Source: Ariolimax columbianus
Taxonomy: Eukaryota > Mollusca > Gastropoda > Stylommatophora > Arionidae
Reading direction: 5' to 3'
DNA length: 64,000 nucleotides
NCBI GenBank assembly: GCA_036924085.1
Contig: JAVGWX010000013.1
Span: 46,929,175-46,993,174, forward strand
Positions 54,251 through 64,000 of the stretch are shown piece by piece. The notes below the pieces were generated by a model that saw only the letters and a program-made list of their open reading frames with translations, was not told the origin of the DNA and ran no database searches. Within the stretch, counting starts at the first letter, position 1, and every line of letters starts with the position of its first letter. Both the position numbers and the translations under genes were made by a program.

Positions 54251-54343
54251 AAAGGAGGGGAGTGGCCAAACACAGTTCAGCAAGTTTATTAAATTTGTGG
54301 CTACAAGCTGGGGAAAACGACGATGCTGGAGATAGTTATGCAA

Positions 54344-54815
54344 GTATTCTTCTTCTTCTTCTTCTTCTTCTTCTTCTTCTTCTTCTTCTTCTTCTTCTTC
54401 TTCTTCTTCTTTTTCTTCTTCGTACGCTGTCAGATGTCAACTTGAGTTTGTTCGAAGAAAGCAGCAGTCATCCTGAGGCTGTCAATACTTCCATAGAGCT
54501 TGTCTAGTGTTGGCACTGGTGATGGCCACATGTGCTTTCTCTGGTCCTCGTAAGTCGGGCAATTTTGCAGCAAATGTTCAGCTGTCATTTTCCCGGTACC
54601 ACAGATGCATTCGTCAGTACCACAGATGCATTCGTCAGTACCACCTATCTTTAGTTTATCGAATAGGTGGTACCTCAGTCTGTTGTGGCCTGTGCGGAAT
54701 CTGAAGACTACGACCTGCTCTCTTCTGTTCAACTGGTAACATGCATCATTTTTTGTGTACCCCGTATGCTCGTTTCTCATTTGGCCATCTATCTGGCCCT
54801 AATAAACCTATGTAA
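54344..54815 (-). pseudogene. LINE-H C-terminal tail with 21-bp duplication
   Basis: A (TTC)n tail lies at 54349-54421, then the minus tail module NRREQVVVFRFRTGHNRLRY and DECICGTDECICGTGKMTAE. The seven residues DECICGT are duplicated, giving an extra C-x-C. The module is otherwise intact over 116 codons. The adjoining upstream text near 54790 is the end of RNase H (the A-R-W-x-N block). Confidence 0.9.
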
Positions 54816-55319
54816 GTAAACCATGTTGCGCCTCCCTCTCCCGCACCCATTCGCCCATTCACATTCCCAATGTACTCTCTCTCTCTTCGGGGACACCCAC
54901 AAGGCTTGATATTTTAATATGTATTGAATGATCTTGCCAGCTATGCTGCAAAAACGACCTAGTCCCGATTGCGCGTTCAGTCAAGTGGAGCGTTCAGTCA
55001 AGTGGCGCGTTCAGTCAAGTGGCGCTACTGCAGTGTATCGTGGCATTTAACACCGTCATTGTTGAGCGCGATATGCTTAATGACAACACATTTCATATTC
55101 CTTTATACTGCCGACGTGAGTGTTTCAAAAATGTTGCAAACAAACTTTTCTTTGTAGCTTTTTTGTATTCTAAATTGAACTAAATCACTGCACCGATCAC
55201 AAGGAATTCCTGTGCCAAATTATGTGAAACTGGTACCCGAGATGCAGTGGCTTTGAGCCAGATACATTGTACTTTTATCTTGTAGACAAACACACATCTT
55301 CGCTTGTTACGACTTTTTT
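54816..55319. other. Unassigned; 18-bp triplet repeat at 54968-55015
   Basis: GCGTTCAGTCAAGTGG recurs three times with an 18-bp period. The rest is not recognisable. Confidence 0.5.
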
Positions 55320-55430
55320 TCCCGTTCGCCTTATTTCTTCCTTTCCTAAAGGCGGTGTGCGTTGCACTATGTTTTTATTTTGCGCCTGTAGGCCCAGTGC
55401 ATCCGATTTCGGCATACGACTATTGTAAAT
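55320..55430 (-). mobile_element. SINE-A 3'-half fragment
   Basis: Reverse orientation: TTCGCCTTATTTCTTCC, GCGGTGTGCGTTGCACTATG, then GGCCCAGTGCATCCGATTTC (core). The head is missing. Confidence 0.82.
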
Positions 55431-56459
55431 ATCTTGACATTACTTATCCCCCTTTTTCTATCACTAGATTTTGAGGTTTCCATTTCTCTTCCAGTTGTCT
55501 AACAGTTCTATGTAATGGGTTAACCAATCATCCTCAGTTGCCTCTAGCTATACGCTTGGCTCGTTACAGGGTTACTATTTTGTGCTCTCTTTACGGGCCC
55601 TGATAATGATCATGCAAGACGGGGTAATGCGAGAAACAAACTATATAATGGAAAGATGCTTGCAACGGACACCATGTTTGTGAGGAAAATACGCGTTGTT
55701 ATTTGATAGCGAAAGAAGATGAGACAACTCAACAAAACTCTATTACGCATCTCAGTTTTCGACTAGAAATAGATGAGACGCCTATGTTATGCTGAGATCA
55801 ATACTTCACCGAATTGTCGGTCGGCCCAAGTTTGATATATATTTATAAAACTCATATATAATTTCGTCTGCTATTTGTATTGAGTGTCATAAATCTATGC
55901 CAAAGTTGATCATATAAAACAACTCTACGCAGAGCAACGCAATAAGAGACGATCTGGTCGGCAGAAGTTCTCTCTCCCTTTCGAGCAAATGCTTCAGTCC
56001 TAACAGCCCTTAAAGGGGGTTGGCGTTTGCATCGACTCCTAAGTGCGATTCCTCTCTTGCTGTTTTTGTTATATTTTCTATTTTGTTCTCCCTCGCAATT
56101 GTTGTGTTTTGGTTGCTAAGCTGGATTATAATTTACGCTACCTTCAATAATGAAACTTAAATGTCTGTTGTAAATCAAAATTCTTCACTTTATTATCCAT
56201 TGCGTGGTTGTTCCATTACAAACATGATGCCTTTTCAGATGTTCCACTAACGTACTTCATTGCTGCTCTTCTTCACGATCATTTGATGAGTAATTGCGTC
56301 AGGAGATCGTACTCAGATGTCAGTTTGGATCTCATTCTAGAGCTTGGTAGACTGTGGCTATCATACCTGTCTCAGCAAGGTCACTGTATTGAGGCATTTG
56401 TAAATTGATTTTGATGTAAATCCAGATTCGAATGGATACAAAAGTGAGCAAGAATTGCA
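55431..56459. other. Unassigned sequence
   Basis: A plus-strand open frame (56208-56408, with FIAALLHDHLMSN) has no recognisable family and may be the decayed RT start of the LINE-R that follows. No other feature is seen. Confidence 0.4.
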
Positions 56460-57290
56460 GAAGCATGAGACAACAATATGCAAAATAGTTCAAGAGTTTG
56501 GATTAGACATAAACAAAAAAGACTTTGATAATTGGGAAAAGTGACAAGAAACTATGTATGCAGATACAAATAATAGATCAACTACTTGAACAGGTACATA
56601 ATTTCTCCTATCTATGTCATATAATAACGGAAGATGGCAGCCGTGAAAAATATATCAGAAAGAGAATATATATGGCAAAGATGGTATTCAGCAACATGCG
56701 AGACATACTGACATCCAAACAAAATAAATCAGAATTTGAAAATGAGAATTGTCAGGTGTAATGTAAACTCGTCACTACTTTATGGCGCAGAAACATGACC
56801 AATAAATAACAAGTTGAAAAAAAAGTATTGTAGCCTTTGAAATGTGGGTATATAGAAGATTGGGTCGCATTTCTTTTGGAAAGAGAAGAAAACAAATTTG
56901 GAGATATTAAAAAAATTGGGGGTGAGAAAATAATTGAAGCCGAAATCAGGGTCAGACAGTTACGTTATTTTGGTCATTAAGCAAAACATACCTCCTTGTG
57001 GAAGACCATACTGGAGGTTGAGGAGGAAGGCACTCGTTCAAGAGGTAGACACCGCTTTAAGTGAGTGGTTAAACACCAGGAGATAAACCGGAAGAAGGCT
57101 CTCAGATTGCACCATTACGGCAAAGAGATAGAGTACACTGGAGATCCATTGCAGTCGACCTTCCATACGGAGATGGCACTAGAACTGAACTCAGATTCCA
57201 ATGGAACAGTTAATTCAATGATGATGACGTGGGATGATGATGCAGACTGCAGTCCTATTGTCTTAGTGGACCTGTTCTTCTACGGAGCTG
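56460..57290 (+). pseudogene. LINE-R RT C-terminal region
   Basis: The plus frame 56525-56761 reads IIGKSDKKLCMQIQIIDQLL, FSYLCHIITEDGSREKYI and MRDILTSKQNKSEF. After stops come VAFEMWVYRRLGRIS and RVRQLRYFGH-like text, then RGRHRFK near 57050 and a frame ending near 57301. This is the complete post-palm region of an RTE-like LINE, in order. YADD and the upstream domains are not visible. It is closely related to 49900-50660. Confidence 0.82.
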
Positions 57291-57959
57291 GCTGTTCTTG
57301 AGAATGTCTCAATTTTTTTACGAGATGCTGGAAGTCGGAAGATGTTTTTTGTTTTTGTTTTCGCGCTAGGCTCGAGCGGTAATAGCAGAAACGAGAGAGA
57401 ACAAAACGAACAAACAATCAAATTCCAAGAAAAGAATACCCTTATACAATATAAGAGGACAGTCGACCAAACGAGAGACAACTATTACTGTCTTGATTGA
57501 GCGGAGCAAGTGATCCCGTTCTGCACGAGAACGGAACATAAATGCTTGGATGGGCCCTTACACAGGCTAAAATTGGCTCCATCACCGATGTGTATGTGTG
57601 GAAATTCAAGACCGTTAAATACTTAGTGAATTGCGCACTGATCACTAGCGCACGCATACAAATCAACAAGCGTAGTTGTTTGTTAACCTTGAAGAACTCG
57701 CCACTACATCAACTTTTAATCAGAGAACTGGTTTTCACGTGCAATCATAATGAGAAGAAAAAAAAACGTGCGAACGAGAACAAGAATCCATTGATTATCA
57801 CTCCTCGGTCTCACGGACAGCCGTATCTCTTTGCTCTTTGCATGATGCTTTCGAACACCATTGACTATCTATCTATCTATCTATATGTCTGTCTGTCTGT
57901 CTATATATCTGTCTGTCTGAGAGGTTTGTAGACCTTTAGTTTAAAGCCATTCATAGGAA
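57291..57959. repeat. (CTAT/CTGT)n at 57865-57925 in unassigned sequence
   Basis: A tetranucleotide run is present. The rest is not recognisable. Confidence 0.6.
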
Positions 57960-58029
57960 AATGCTTCATGGTTACGGTGAGCCGTGCTTATTGTGTAAAC
58001 CAATGCCCATACATTTTCGCACGACGCTA

Positions 58030-58320
58030 ACAAACTGCTGATGAAGTCTGACCTGGTCGTACTGTTCAGATTGCAGCAGAAGCGTCTATTGTGAAGGATA
58101 TCATTCGAGTTGACAGGCGAGTAACGATAGACAGTGTAGCAGCTGCAGCACAGAGTTCGCATGGATTAGCATACAGCGCAACCCATGATTGATTGAATTT
58201 CAGGAAAGCGTTCCCACGTTGCGCGCGCAGACAACTGACCAACGAACATAAGATGACTGAATGGGCATGTCCTTGAACTCGTGAAGCGGTTGATAAGTAT
58301 ACCAATGTTGCTTGAAATTA
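58030..58320 (+). pseudogene. Mariner transposase fragment, second family
   Basis: The plus strand, after a stop, reads PGRTVQIAAEASIVKDIIRV and then DRRVTIDSVAAAAQSSHGLA. A stop within YSATHD-x-LNFRKAFPR follows, and then RRQLTNEHKMTEW. This is the second helix-turn-helix and the region before the catalytic domain in mariner-type transposases (DRRVTIDSV, S-H-G-L-A-Y, L-N-F-R-K). It differs from the mariner copies at 5.5 and 17 kb, so it is another lineage. SINE-A lies just downstream. Confidence 0.8.
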
Positions 58321-58602
58321 TTTCGAGAAATACGAGTATATGGACGGCGTCGGCTAGTGGTTAAATGATACGCCTCACAACCAAGAGGTGCTGGGTTCGA
58401 TCCCCATCACAGCACCGGCAGTTACCCCAGAGAAGCAAACCTTTAGAAAATGCAGGGGGGAAGAAGACCCTTGCATAGAAATGCTTGCCGAAGTCGGATG
58501 CACTGGGCCGACAGGTGCAAAATAAAAACCACAGTGCAACGCACACTGCCTTGGGAATTTGAGAAAAAAGGCGAACGGAAAATTTTTTTTTTTCGAGAAA
58601 TA
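58321..58602 (+). mobile_element. SINE-A with 12-bp target duplication
   Basis: TTTCGAGAAATA flanks it at 58321-58332 and 58591-58602. Head GCGTCGGCTAGTGGTTAAAT, B box GGGTTCGATCCCC, GGCAGTTACCCC, core GAAGTCGGATGCACTGGGCC, then GTGCAACGCACACTGCC and GGCGAACGG. Confidence 0.95.
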
Positions 58603-59174
58603 AGGGACAATGCCAGTGCTGAAATAAAGAGTTTTCAAGTTCATATCCCATTTAGTTTTCTTTCTTCTAAACACCCGCATGTGACCTTTCTGACTTGCTC
58701 TCGTAGTTTTGATACCAAAACGAGCTGGGGGCACCTTATCTAGAATTTCCCAATTAGCTTGGTCTGGTTACATGTCGTCCGCTGTCTTGTTATCTCTACT
58801 TGCTGTAATGCCGTTGTGTCGCTTAGAGAGACAAGACATATCCTCACAAAGTTCTCACTGGCTCTACACTGACAACCGGAATTTTCTGGCCTAACACACG
58901 TAGTACAGAAATCTTTGTTACACATACTAGCTTTTCGTGTTTGGAAATTCTCGTAATTAGTTTACATTTTACTTTCCACGTACGAGATATCTGAGATTGC
59001 GTATTTTAGTTAGATGTAATTGCTCAATACGACATAATGCGTGTTCTGAACTAACCATTAATTTTAAAAAAAATATATAACACTGTTAATTTACAATTTA
59101 ATCCAAATCACGATCGATGTAGCAAAATTACTATTTTGTAGTCCGGGGATTGCACATTCACGTATGTAATGAAT
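58603..59174. other. Unassigned sequence
   Basis: AT-rich. Nothing recognisable. Confidence 0.5.
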
Positions 59175-59506
59175 AAATACTGATAGCGAGTACTGTATCG
59201 ATACTGAAAGCGAATACCATATCAATACTGAAAGCAAATAATAACAATACTAAGAGCGATTGATATAAGAATACTGAGAGTGTTTAACATGACAATACTG
59301 AGAGCGAGTAAAATAACGATACTCGGAGTGAGTACTATAACGATACTGAGAGTGAGCCCTGTAACAATACTGAGAGCACGGACTCCAACAATATTGAGAC
59401 CGAGTACAATAATAATACTACTGTGAGAGAGTACTATAACGATACTGAGAGTGAGCACTGTAACAATACTGAGAGCGAGTTCTACAGCCACTTTGAAAGC
59501 GCGTAC
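59175..59506 (+). repeat. 24-bp satellite, left block
   Basis: Diverged units of GATACTGAGAGTGAGTACTA plus TAAC. In one frame it reads eight-residue NDTESEYY-like repeats and joins the open LINE-H frame by chance. It continues on the far side of the LINE at 61079-61262. Confidence 0.9.
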
Positions 59507-60757
59507 ATATTCTCGCTTTCAAATAAACACCAGAACACCAAAATAAGTCTTAACGGCAAATATCTGCGACCAAGCGACTACCCAAACTACCTCGGACTCA
59601 CATTTGATCGGCGTATGACATGGAAAAGTCAGATCGAGAGCCAGAACCGAATGAGAGCCAGACAAAGAATGGCAATCATGGGGAAACTTGTTGGCACAAG
59701 CTGGGGAGCAGACGAAAGAATACTAAAGAAACTGTACACTGGAAGAGTGAGACCAGTTCTCGAGTATGGCATTGCGGCATGGACAACAGCAGAAAAGGCG
59801 AACTTTGATAAAATTAGCAAACTTCAAAACCAAGCCATGAGAGTTGTAACAGGAGGCATGAAGTCAACCCCAATTGTAGAACTTGAAAAGATTACAAATC
59901 TGCAATCCATGACCGACAGAAGAGACTGCAGAGCCCAGCAGCAAGCAGAAAAACTCAGAAGAATGACAGACCATCCGATGCATCAGAGACTAAATAGATT
60001 TGGAAAAGGGAAACTAAAGCGGAGAAACTTTGCAGAAACAGCCAAAGCAAAGATGAGCGAAGACCCTATGAACATCGTTACAATACCAAAGCCCATCCCT
60101 ATTGTACGCAAACCTACCTGGAAGCAGCATATCATTCCGGAGGTGATAGAAAATATACTAGGTATTGGAAACAAGAACAGCCAGACTGAAAAAGAAAGAA
60201 GAGACATAACCTTGACGTACATAACGGAAAACTTCCCAAGCCTGGACTGGACCCATGCATACACCGACGGTTCCGTAACAAACACAACACAGAACGGAGG
60301 GGCAGCGGTATTCCTGAGCACACCAAATGGTAGAAAAATAACACTGTCAGTGGCAACTGGAAAATACACAAGCAATTTCAGAGTGGAGGCAGAGGCATTG
60401 AGGGCTACAGTAGAAGCAATGCTGACAGGCGAAAACAATGAAAGCCAGAGAGTCCTGTTTACAGATGCCCTGGACGTAGTCACAGCACTAAAAAGCCAGA
60501 AAAATACTGATATTAATGATTTAAGAGCAGTACTCTGTCAACTATGCCAGCAGTCCGCACCAAAAAGAGCAGTGGTACAGTGGGTTCCATCCCACTGTAA
60601 CATCCAAGGCAACGAGGAGGCAGACAGACTGGCAAAAGAAGGTGCAAGACTACCACGACCAGATTCTAGTGTGACCTACGAAGAGTCCAAAAGGCTCATT
60701 AGGGCCAGATACATGGCCAAATGGGAAACAGAACATACTGGCTACACAAAAAAATGA
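59507..60757 (+). pseudogene. LINE-H RT end and RNase H, one frame
   Basis: The frame is open from 59423 (in satellite) to 60757. Counting from 59423: YLGLTFDRRMTWKSQI near residue 56, LYTGRVRPVLEYGIAAWTTA near 107, THAYTDGSVTNTTQNGG near 277 (first RNase H Asp), FRVEAEALRA near 318 (Glu), LFTDALDVV near 348 (second Asp) and WVPSHCNIQGNEEADRLAKE near 388 (last Asp). All four RNase H acidic residues are in place. Upstream RT, including YADD, is lost by 5' truncation, so the copy cannot move by itself. Confidence 0.9.
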
Positions 60758-61060
60758 TGCCTATTACCAGTTGAACAGAAGAGAGCAGGTCGTGCTCTTC
60801 AGACTCCGCACAGGCCACAATAGACTGAGGTACTACCTATTCAATAAACTGAAGATAGGTGGCACTGACGAATGCACTTGTGGTACAGGGAAAATGACCG
60901 CTGAACATTTGCTGCAAAACTGCCCGACATACAAGAATGAGAGAAAGCACACGGGGTCATCACCAGTGGAAACACTGGACAAGCTCTATGGCAGTGTCGA
61001 CAGCCTCAGGATGACCGCTGCTTTCTTCGAACAAATACAGGTTGACGTTTTACAGCATAC
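60758..61060 (+). pseudogene. LINE-H C-terminal Cys/His tail
   Basis: The frame from 60771 reads MNRREQVVLFRLRTGHNRLR, DECTCGTGKMTAEHLLQNCP and SVDSLRMTAAFFEQ. It is separated from the RNase H frame only by a single-base shift at a run of seven A near 60750. Six A would give the continuous Y-T-K-N-D-A-Y-Y-Q-L-N-R seen elsewhere. A short GAA tail follows at 61061-61082. Confidence 0.9.
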
Positions 61061-61078
61061 GAAGAAAAAGAAGAAGAA

Positions 61079-61262
61079 GAAAGCGCGTACTATACCAATA
61101 CTGAGAGCGAGTTCTACAGCCAAATTGAAAGCGCGTACTATACCAATACTAAAATCAATAATCTTAACGATACTGAGATTGAGTACTGCAGCGATACAGA
61201 GGATGAGTGCTACCGATACTGCGATTGAGTACTGCAGCGATACTGAGAACGATTCTTATTGT
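61079..61262 (+). repeat. 24-bp satellite, right block
   Basis: CCAATACTGAGAGCGAGTTC, GATACTGAGATTGAGTACTG and related units continue the left block interrupted by LINE-H. Confidence 0.88.
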
Positions 61263-61589
61263 GAGAGATGTCATTCAATATTTATTAACAATTAGATAAA
61301 CAACAAAAATGACCAGAATGCATGCGGTATTTAATAGTTCTCTGTACGATATCTGGACGAATGACTGCATGTTAGTTAGGAGATTGTATATTCACACATG
61401 TAACTGCTGGCCAAGAGGCTTGACCGCATGACTTCTGAGCGCAATGATGCACGTTCAAAACCTTCTAATTTGTAAGTCCTTTTCATTCAGAGGACGGCAA
61501 CTGCAAGTACATGTGGCCTCATTTCTCGGAACTTTAATCACTTTTGCTTGACCTCCGCAATTAGATTAAACGCAGTTACCAAAATCAGC
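61263..61589. other. Unassigned sequence
   Basis: Nothing recognisable. Confidence 0.5.
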
Positions 61590-62115
61590 AGTACATGAGC
61601 TGCAGCGGTCAGCAACCCATAGCTGACTGATAGCGTCAGGGCCAGCGACCCAGAGCTGCCAAGACTCTTCTACACCTCCACGTGGTGATTCTGGATACCA
61701 GACTTCAACAGAGCAGACTGGTTTAGGAGAAGGGATCAAAAAAGGAATGCTATAACTACGATATAAGGCATTCAGTTCTCTGAACAACAACCTACTACCT
61801 GCAAAGCCTTTTTCAGGACTTGGTAGCGGGATTTTGTTTGTTTGTTCACCTCATTTCTCTAATCCCCAAGGCGGTGTGCGTTGTACTGTAATTTTTATTT
61901 TGCGCCTGTCGGCCCAGTGCATCCGACTTCAGCAAGCATTGTATGTAAGGGTCTGCTTCCTCTTGCAGTTTCTGGGTAACGGCCGGTGGTGCGATGGAGA
62001 TCAAACTCAGCACCTGCAGGTTGTGATCCGAGTCACCTAATCACTAGCCGACGTCGTCCCACGTAGCGGGAGTTTGATAACGAAGAAGAAAAAGAAGAAG
62101 AAGAAGAAGAAGAAA
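61590..62115 (+). mobile_element. SINE-B copy split by SINE-A
   Basis: The body (GCAGCGGTCAGCAACCCATA, CTCCACGTGGTGATTCTGG) and 3' end up to GGTAGCGGGA at 61831 are followed by SINE-A. The SINE-B end resumes as GTAGCGGGAGTTTGATAACG with a (GAA)n tail to 62115. A deletion removed the core of this copy. Confidence 0.88.
61823..62076 (-). mobile_element. SINE-A nested in SINE-B, near-perfect 14-bp duplication
   Basis: GTAGCGGGATTTTG (61823-61836) and GTAGCGGGAGTTTG (62063-62076) flank a reverse SINE-A. It has AAGGCGGTGTGCGTTGTACT, CGGCCCAGTGCATCCGACTT, a GTAACGGCCGG block, a degraded B box and the head CCTAATCACTAGCCGACGTC. Confidence 0.92.
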
Positions 62116-62199
62116 CGCCGTTATGGGACTGTTTTTATGATCAAATGAGGAACAGATAAGTCATTTCAGAAGCTACTCAGCAATATCAACGCACAGCGA

Positions 62200-62481
62200 A
62201 GTATGAGGATACATGCTAGTTAATCAAAAGCGATCGTAATGGCCAAACAAACCTAAAGATTAGATATCAGCATCGAGAGACAGATCAAAGAACAAATGCA
62301 GAGGTTTTCAGATTTTTGACAAATTATTACACATGATGTTCGGTGTGATGTTGAAATTAGAGCTAGGATTACTGCAGCGAAAAAAAGGCATTCCTTACGA
62401 AAAAAAAACAACTCCTAATAACAAATAACATCAATATTGAACTTCGGAAAAGAATACCGAATTCACATACCTGACCATTAG
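62200..62481 (+). pseudogene. LINE-R fragment, 5' of SINE-A
   Basis: Plus text near 62340-62465 gives EIRARITAAKKAFL-like residues in broken frames and NNINIELRKRIPNSHT. This is the G-R-x-x-x-D-I-x-x-R-I-x-x-A block before L-L-Y-G-x-E-T-W. It is interrupted by SINE-A and continues at 62740. Confidence 0.7.
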
Positions 62482-62739
62482 GGGACGGCGTGGGCAAGTG
62501 GTTAAGTGATACGGCTCACAGCCGAAAGTGCTTGGTTCGATCCCCATCACAGTACCGGCCGTTACCACGGAGAAGCAAACCCTTCGAAAATGCAGGAGGA
62601 AGCAGAACCATACATAAAATACATGCTGAAGTCGAATGCACTGGGCCGACAGGCGCAAAATAAAAACCACAGTGCAAAGCACGCCGTCTTGAGAAATATA
62701 TAAATAAGGCGAACGCAAATAAAAAAAATAAAGAAAAAA
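62482..62739 (+). mobile_element. SINE-A inserted in LINE-R
   Basis: Head GCGTGGGCAAGTGGTTAAGT, B box TGGTTCGATCCCC, core GAAGTCGAATGCACTGGGCC, GCGCAAAATAAAAACCACAG and an A-rich end. An imperfect flanking duplication (ACCTGACCATTAG, ACCTGGCCCATAG) is consistent with an older insertion. Confidence 0.88.
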
Positions 62740-62965
62740 CAGACACACCTGGCCCATAGCATTGTACTGCTCTAAAACATGGACACGAGCAAAAAGGATG
62801 AAAAGAAATTAGAAACTTTTGAGATGTGGTGATATTTCAGGATGCATAGAGTAAGCTGGGCAGAAAAAAAACAGAAAAAAACATACAAGTGCTCAAAGAT
62901 TTAGGGCCACATAGACAATTAATGATGAGCATAGAAACAGGTAGATTGTCTTGTTTTGGTCATAA
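62740..62965 (+). pseudogene. LINE-R fragment, 3' of SINE-A
   Basis: The plus strand reads ALYCSKTWTRAKRMKR (for L-L-Y-G-x-E-T-W), FEMWXYFRMHRVSWAEKK with a stop at X, and FGHNMRHG. It is the continuation of 62200-62481. Confidence 0.75.
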
Positions 62966-62984
62966 TATGAGACATGGAGGTTTA

Positions 62985-63675
62985 TCATCAACATTATCAT
63001 CTATCCAATTGTGTCGTTACAAGTCGTAGGGAGGTATCGTTTTCTGTCGTGTGCCAGCTTTGTCGCCGATGTTGTTGTCAATCTTCAGTGTCTCACTGAC
63101 ACCATATATCCATCTTTTACGTGGTCTGCCTCTTGCTCTGCAACCCTGATGTCTGGTATTGTAGATACGAGCAGCTGGTAACTTTGGTTGTATTCTTGTC
63201 AGGTGTCCGAACCATTTAATTCTTTGCCTTTCTATGTATTCAATGCCCGATATTTGCACCCACCTTCTGTTTGATTATTTCGTTTCGTACTCTGCCCAGC
63301 CTTGTGACCCCGACAGCTTTTCTCAAACACCTCATTTCCCATAACATGATTTTTCTTTCTTGTGCCTTAGTGAGAGTCCATTGTCTGACACTGGTAGCAG
63401 AGAGTTGGTATAAACATATTATTTATCAACTGTCTCTTTGTCTTTATTGGGATGTTTTTGTGTGTAAGTAATGGTGAGAGCTGATAGGAAACCGCATTAT
63501 CTTCCTATGTTCTTGATTCCATCCCTCTATCTAGCCTTTCATCTTGTGCCCACATATTTGAATTAACTTACTTGTTTAAGCTCTGTACTTTTTATCTGTG
63601 TATTTAGTGTTTTGTCTATTCTACTGATTTTCATTGCCTCAGTCTTTGCTGTACTAATCCTCATATTTTATCTAT
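62985..63675 (-). pseudogene. LINE-R RT C-terminal fragment
   Basis: The minus strand, 5' to 3', gives an S-T-A-K-T-E-A-M-K-I start near 63660, then LINNMFIPTL-like text. After that come MRCLRKAVGV in broken frames and IEYIERQRIKWFGHLTRIQP, followed by RARGRPRKRWIYGVSETL. The K-W-F-G-H-L and G-R-P-R-K-R-W blocks are very clear. A SINE-A copy lies at its 5' edge. Confidence 0.85.
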
Positions 63676-63930
63676 CACTGGAGGGGATAGCGTGGGCTAG
63701 TGGTTAAGTGACACGGCTCACACCCCGAAAGTGCTCGGTTCGATACCCATCAAAGCACCGGCCGTTACCCCGGGGAAGCAAACCCTTCGAAAATGCAGGA
63801 GGAAGCAGACCCTTACATAAAATGCATGCCGAAGTCGGATGCACTGGACCGACAGGCGCAAAATAAAAACCACAGTGCAACGCACACCCGTCTTGGGGAA
63901 TAGAGAAATAAGGCGAACGCAAAAAAGATT
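63676..63930 (+). mobile_element. SINE-A copy
   Basis: Head GCGTGGGCTAGTGGTTAAGT, B box CGGTTCGATACCC (one mismatch), GGCCGTTACCCCGGGGAAGC, core GAAGTCGGATGCACTGGACC, then GGCGAACGCAAAAAAG. No convincing target duplication was found. Confidence 0.9.
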
Positions 63931-63944
63931 CAAAAACAAAACCA

Positions 63945-64000
63945 AACAGATCTATTGTCTAGCAAAATTCAGGGGAGGAAAAAGAGGACGTTCAAGAAAC
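63945..64000 (+). pseudogene. LINE-R tail scrap at window edge
   Basis: The plus strand reads AKFRGGKRGRSRN, resembling the K-R-G-R-G-R-P-x-x block of LINE-R ends. It is cut by the window edge, so support is weak. Confidence 0.4.

Larger units (their letters stand above)
59507..61078 (+). mobile_element. LINE-H, 5'-truncated copy with 12-bp target duplication
   Basis: GAAAGCGCGTAC lies at 59495-59506 and again at 61079-61090, directly after a (GAA)-type tail. The copy begins inside the RT C-terminal region (LSNKHQNTKISLNGKYLRPS) and runs through RNase H and the Cys/His tail, about 1.57 kb. It is the best-preserved LINE-H 3' half here. One inserted A breaks the frame near 60755. Truncated insertion with target duplication is what target-primed reverse transcription produces. 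Confidence 0.95.

Overview
The window is eukaryotic, intergenic-type DNA built almost wholly from decayed transposable elements and tandem repeats. There is no operon structure and no long intact host gene. The mix of LINE retrotransposons (endonuclease, reverse transcriptase, some with RNase H), several tRNA-headed SINE families, mariner transposons and metazoan-like 18S/28S rRNA fragments fits an invertebrate animal. A mollusc, perhaps a gastropod, is my best guess, but that is a memory-based inference and not proven here. Labels used below are mine. LINE-H has AP-endonuclease, RT, RNase H and a C-terminal Cys/His tail, is I-clade-like, and ends in (GAA)n. LINE-R are RTE-like RT elements, mostly C-terminal scraps. 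LINE-C is CR1/L2/jockey-like. SINE-A and SINE-B share a tRNA-like head and a core. SINE-D is another tRNA-headed family. C and C2 are dispersed repeats without a visible tRNA head.

Layout. 0-3.2 kb: copies of repeats C, C2 and SINE-B, with a 49-bp array grown from the tail of C. 3.5-3.9 kb: a 58-bp array. 4.5-6.4 kb: SINE-A, SINE-B, a LINE tail and a head-to-head mariner foldback. 7.4-8.0 kb: a 37-bp array. 9-15.2 kb: LINE and SINE fragments. 15.5-16.3 kb: the only stretch that might be host gene, two small exons with consensus splice sites on the minus strand. 16.9-19.1 kb: one mariner copy broken by a (GAA)-tailed LINE insertion and carrying three minisatellites. 20.5-23.2 kb: LINE RNase H and LINE-C RT, the latter holding an in-frame (TA)n. 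23.6-25.3 kb: a 61-bp satellite. 26.2-31 kb: the most complete LINE-H, minus strand, interrupted by SINE-D and by a captured piece of another locus. 31.3-32.9 kb: 28S 3'-end and 18S pseudogene sequence in the same orientation, directly upstream of that LINE. 33-41 kb: more LINE tails, C-derived arrays and simple repeats. 42-45.9 kb: LINE-R with intact YADD and a minisatellite inside its RT. 46.1-47.9 kb: a 42-bp array with a 336-bp higher-order repeat. 48-58 kb: LINE, SINE and mariner fragments and a 75-bp array. 59.2-61.3 kb: a plus-strand, 5'-truncated LINE-H with a 12-bp target-site duplication inside a 24-bp satellite. 61.5-64 kb: nested SINE and LINE copies.

How the parts interact. LINE-H copies and SINE-B share (GAA)n 3' tails, which suggests that LINE-H-type machinery moved SINE-B. 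SINE-A, SINE-B and the LINE-H 5' region share a short core. Many minisatellites lie inside, or at the ends of, transposon sequence, so tandem expansion of transposon sequence is the main structural theme. The most unusual object is the 26.2-32.9 kb minus-strand composite: 18S, 28S 3' domain, LINE-H 5' part, captured flank, LINE-H 3' part, (GAA)n. It can be read as the product of successive template switches during reverse transcription.
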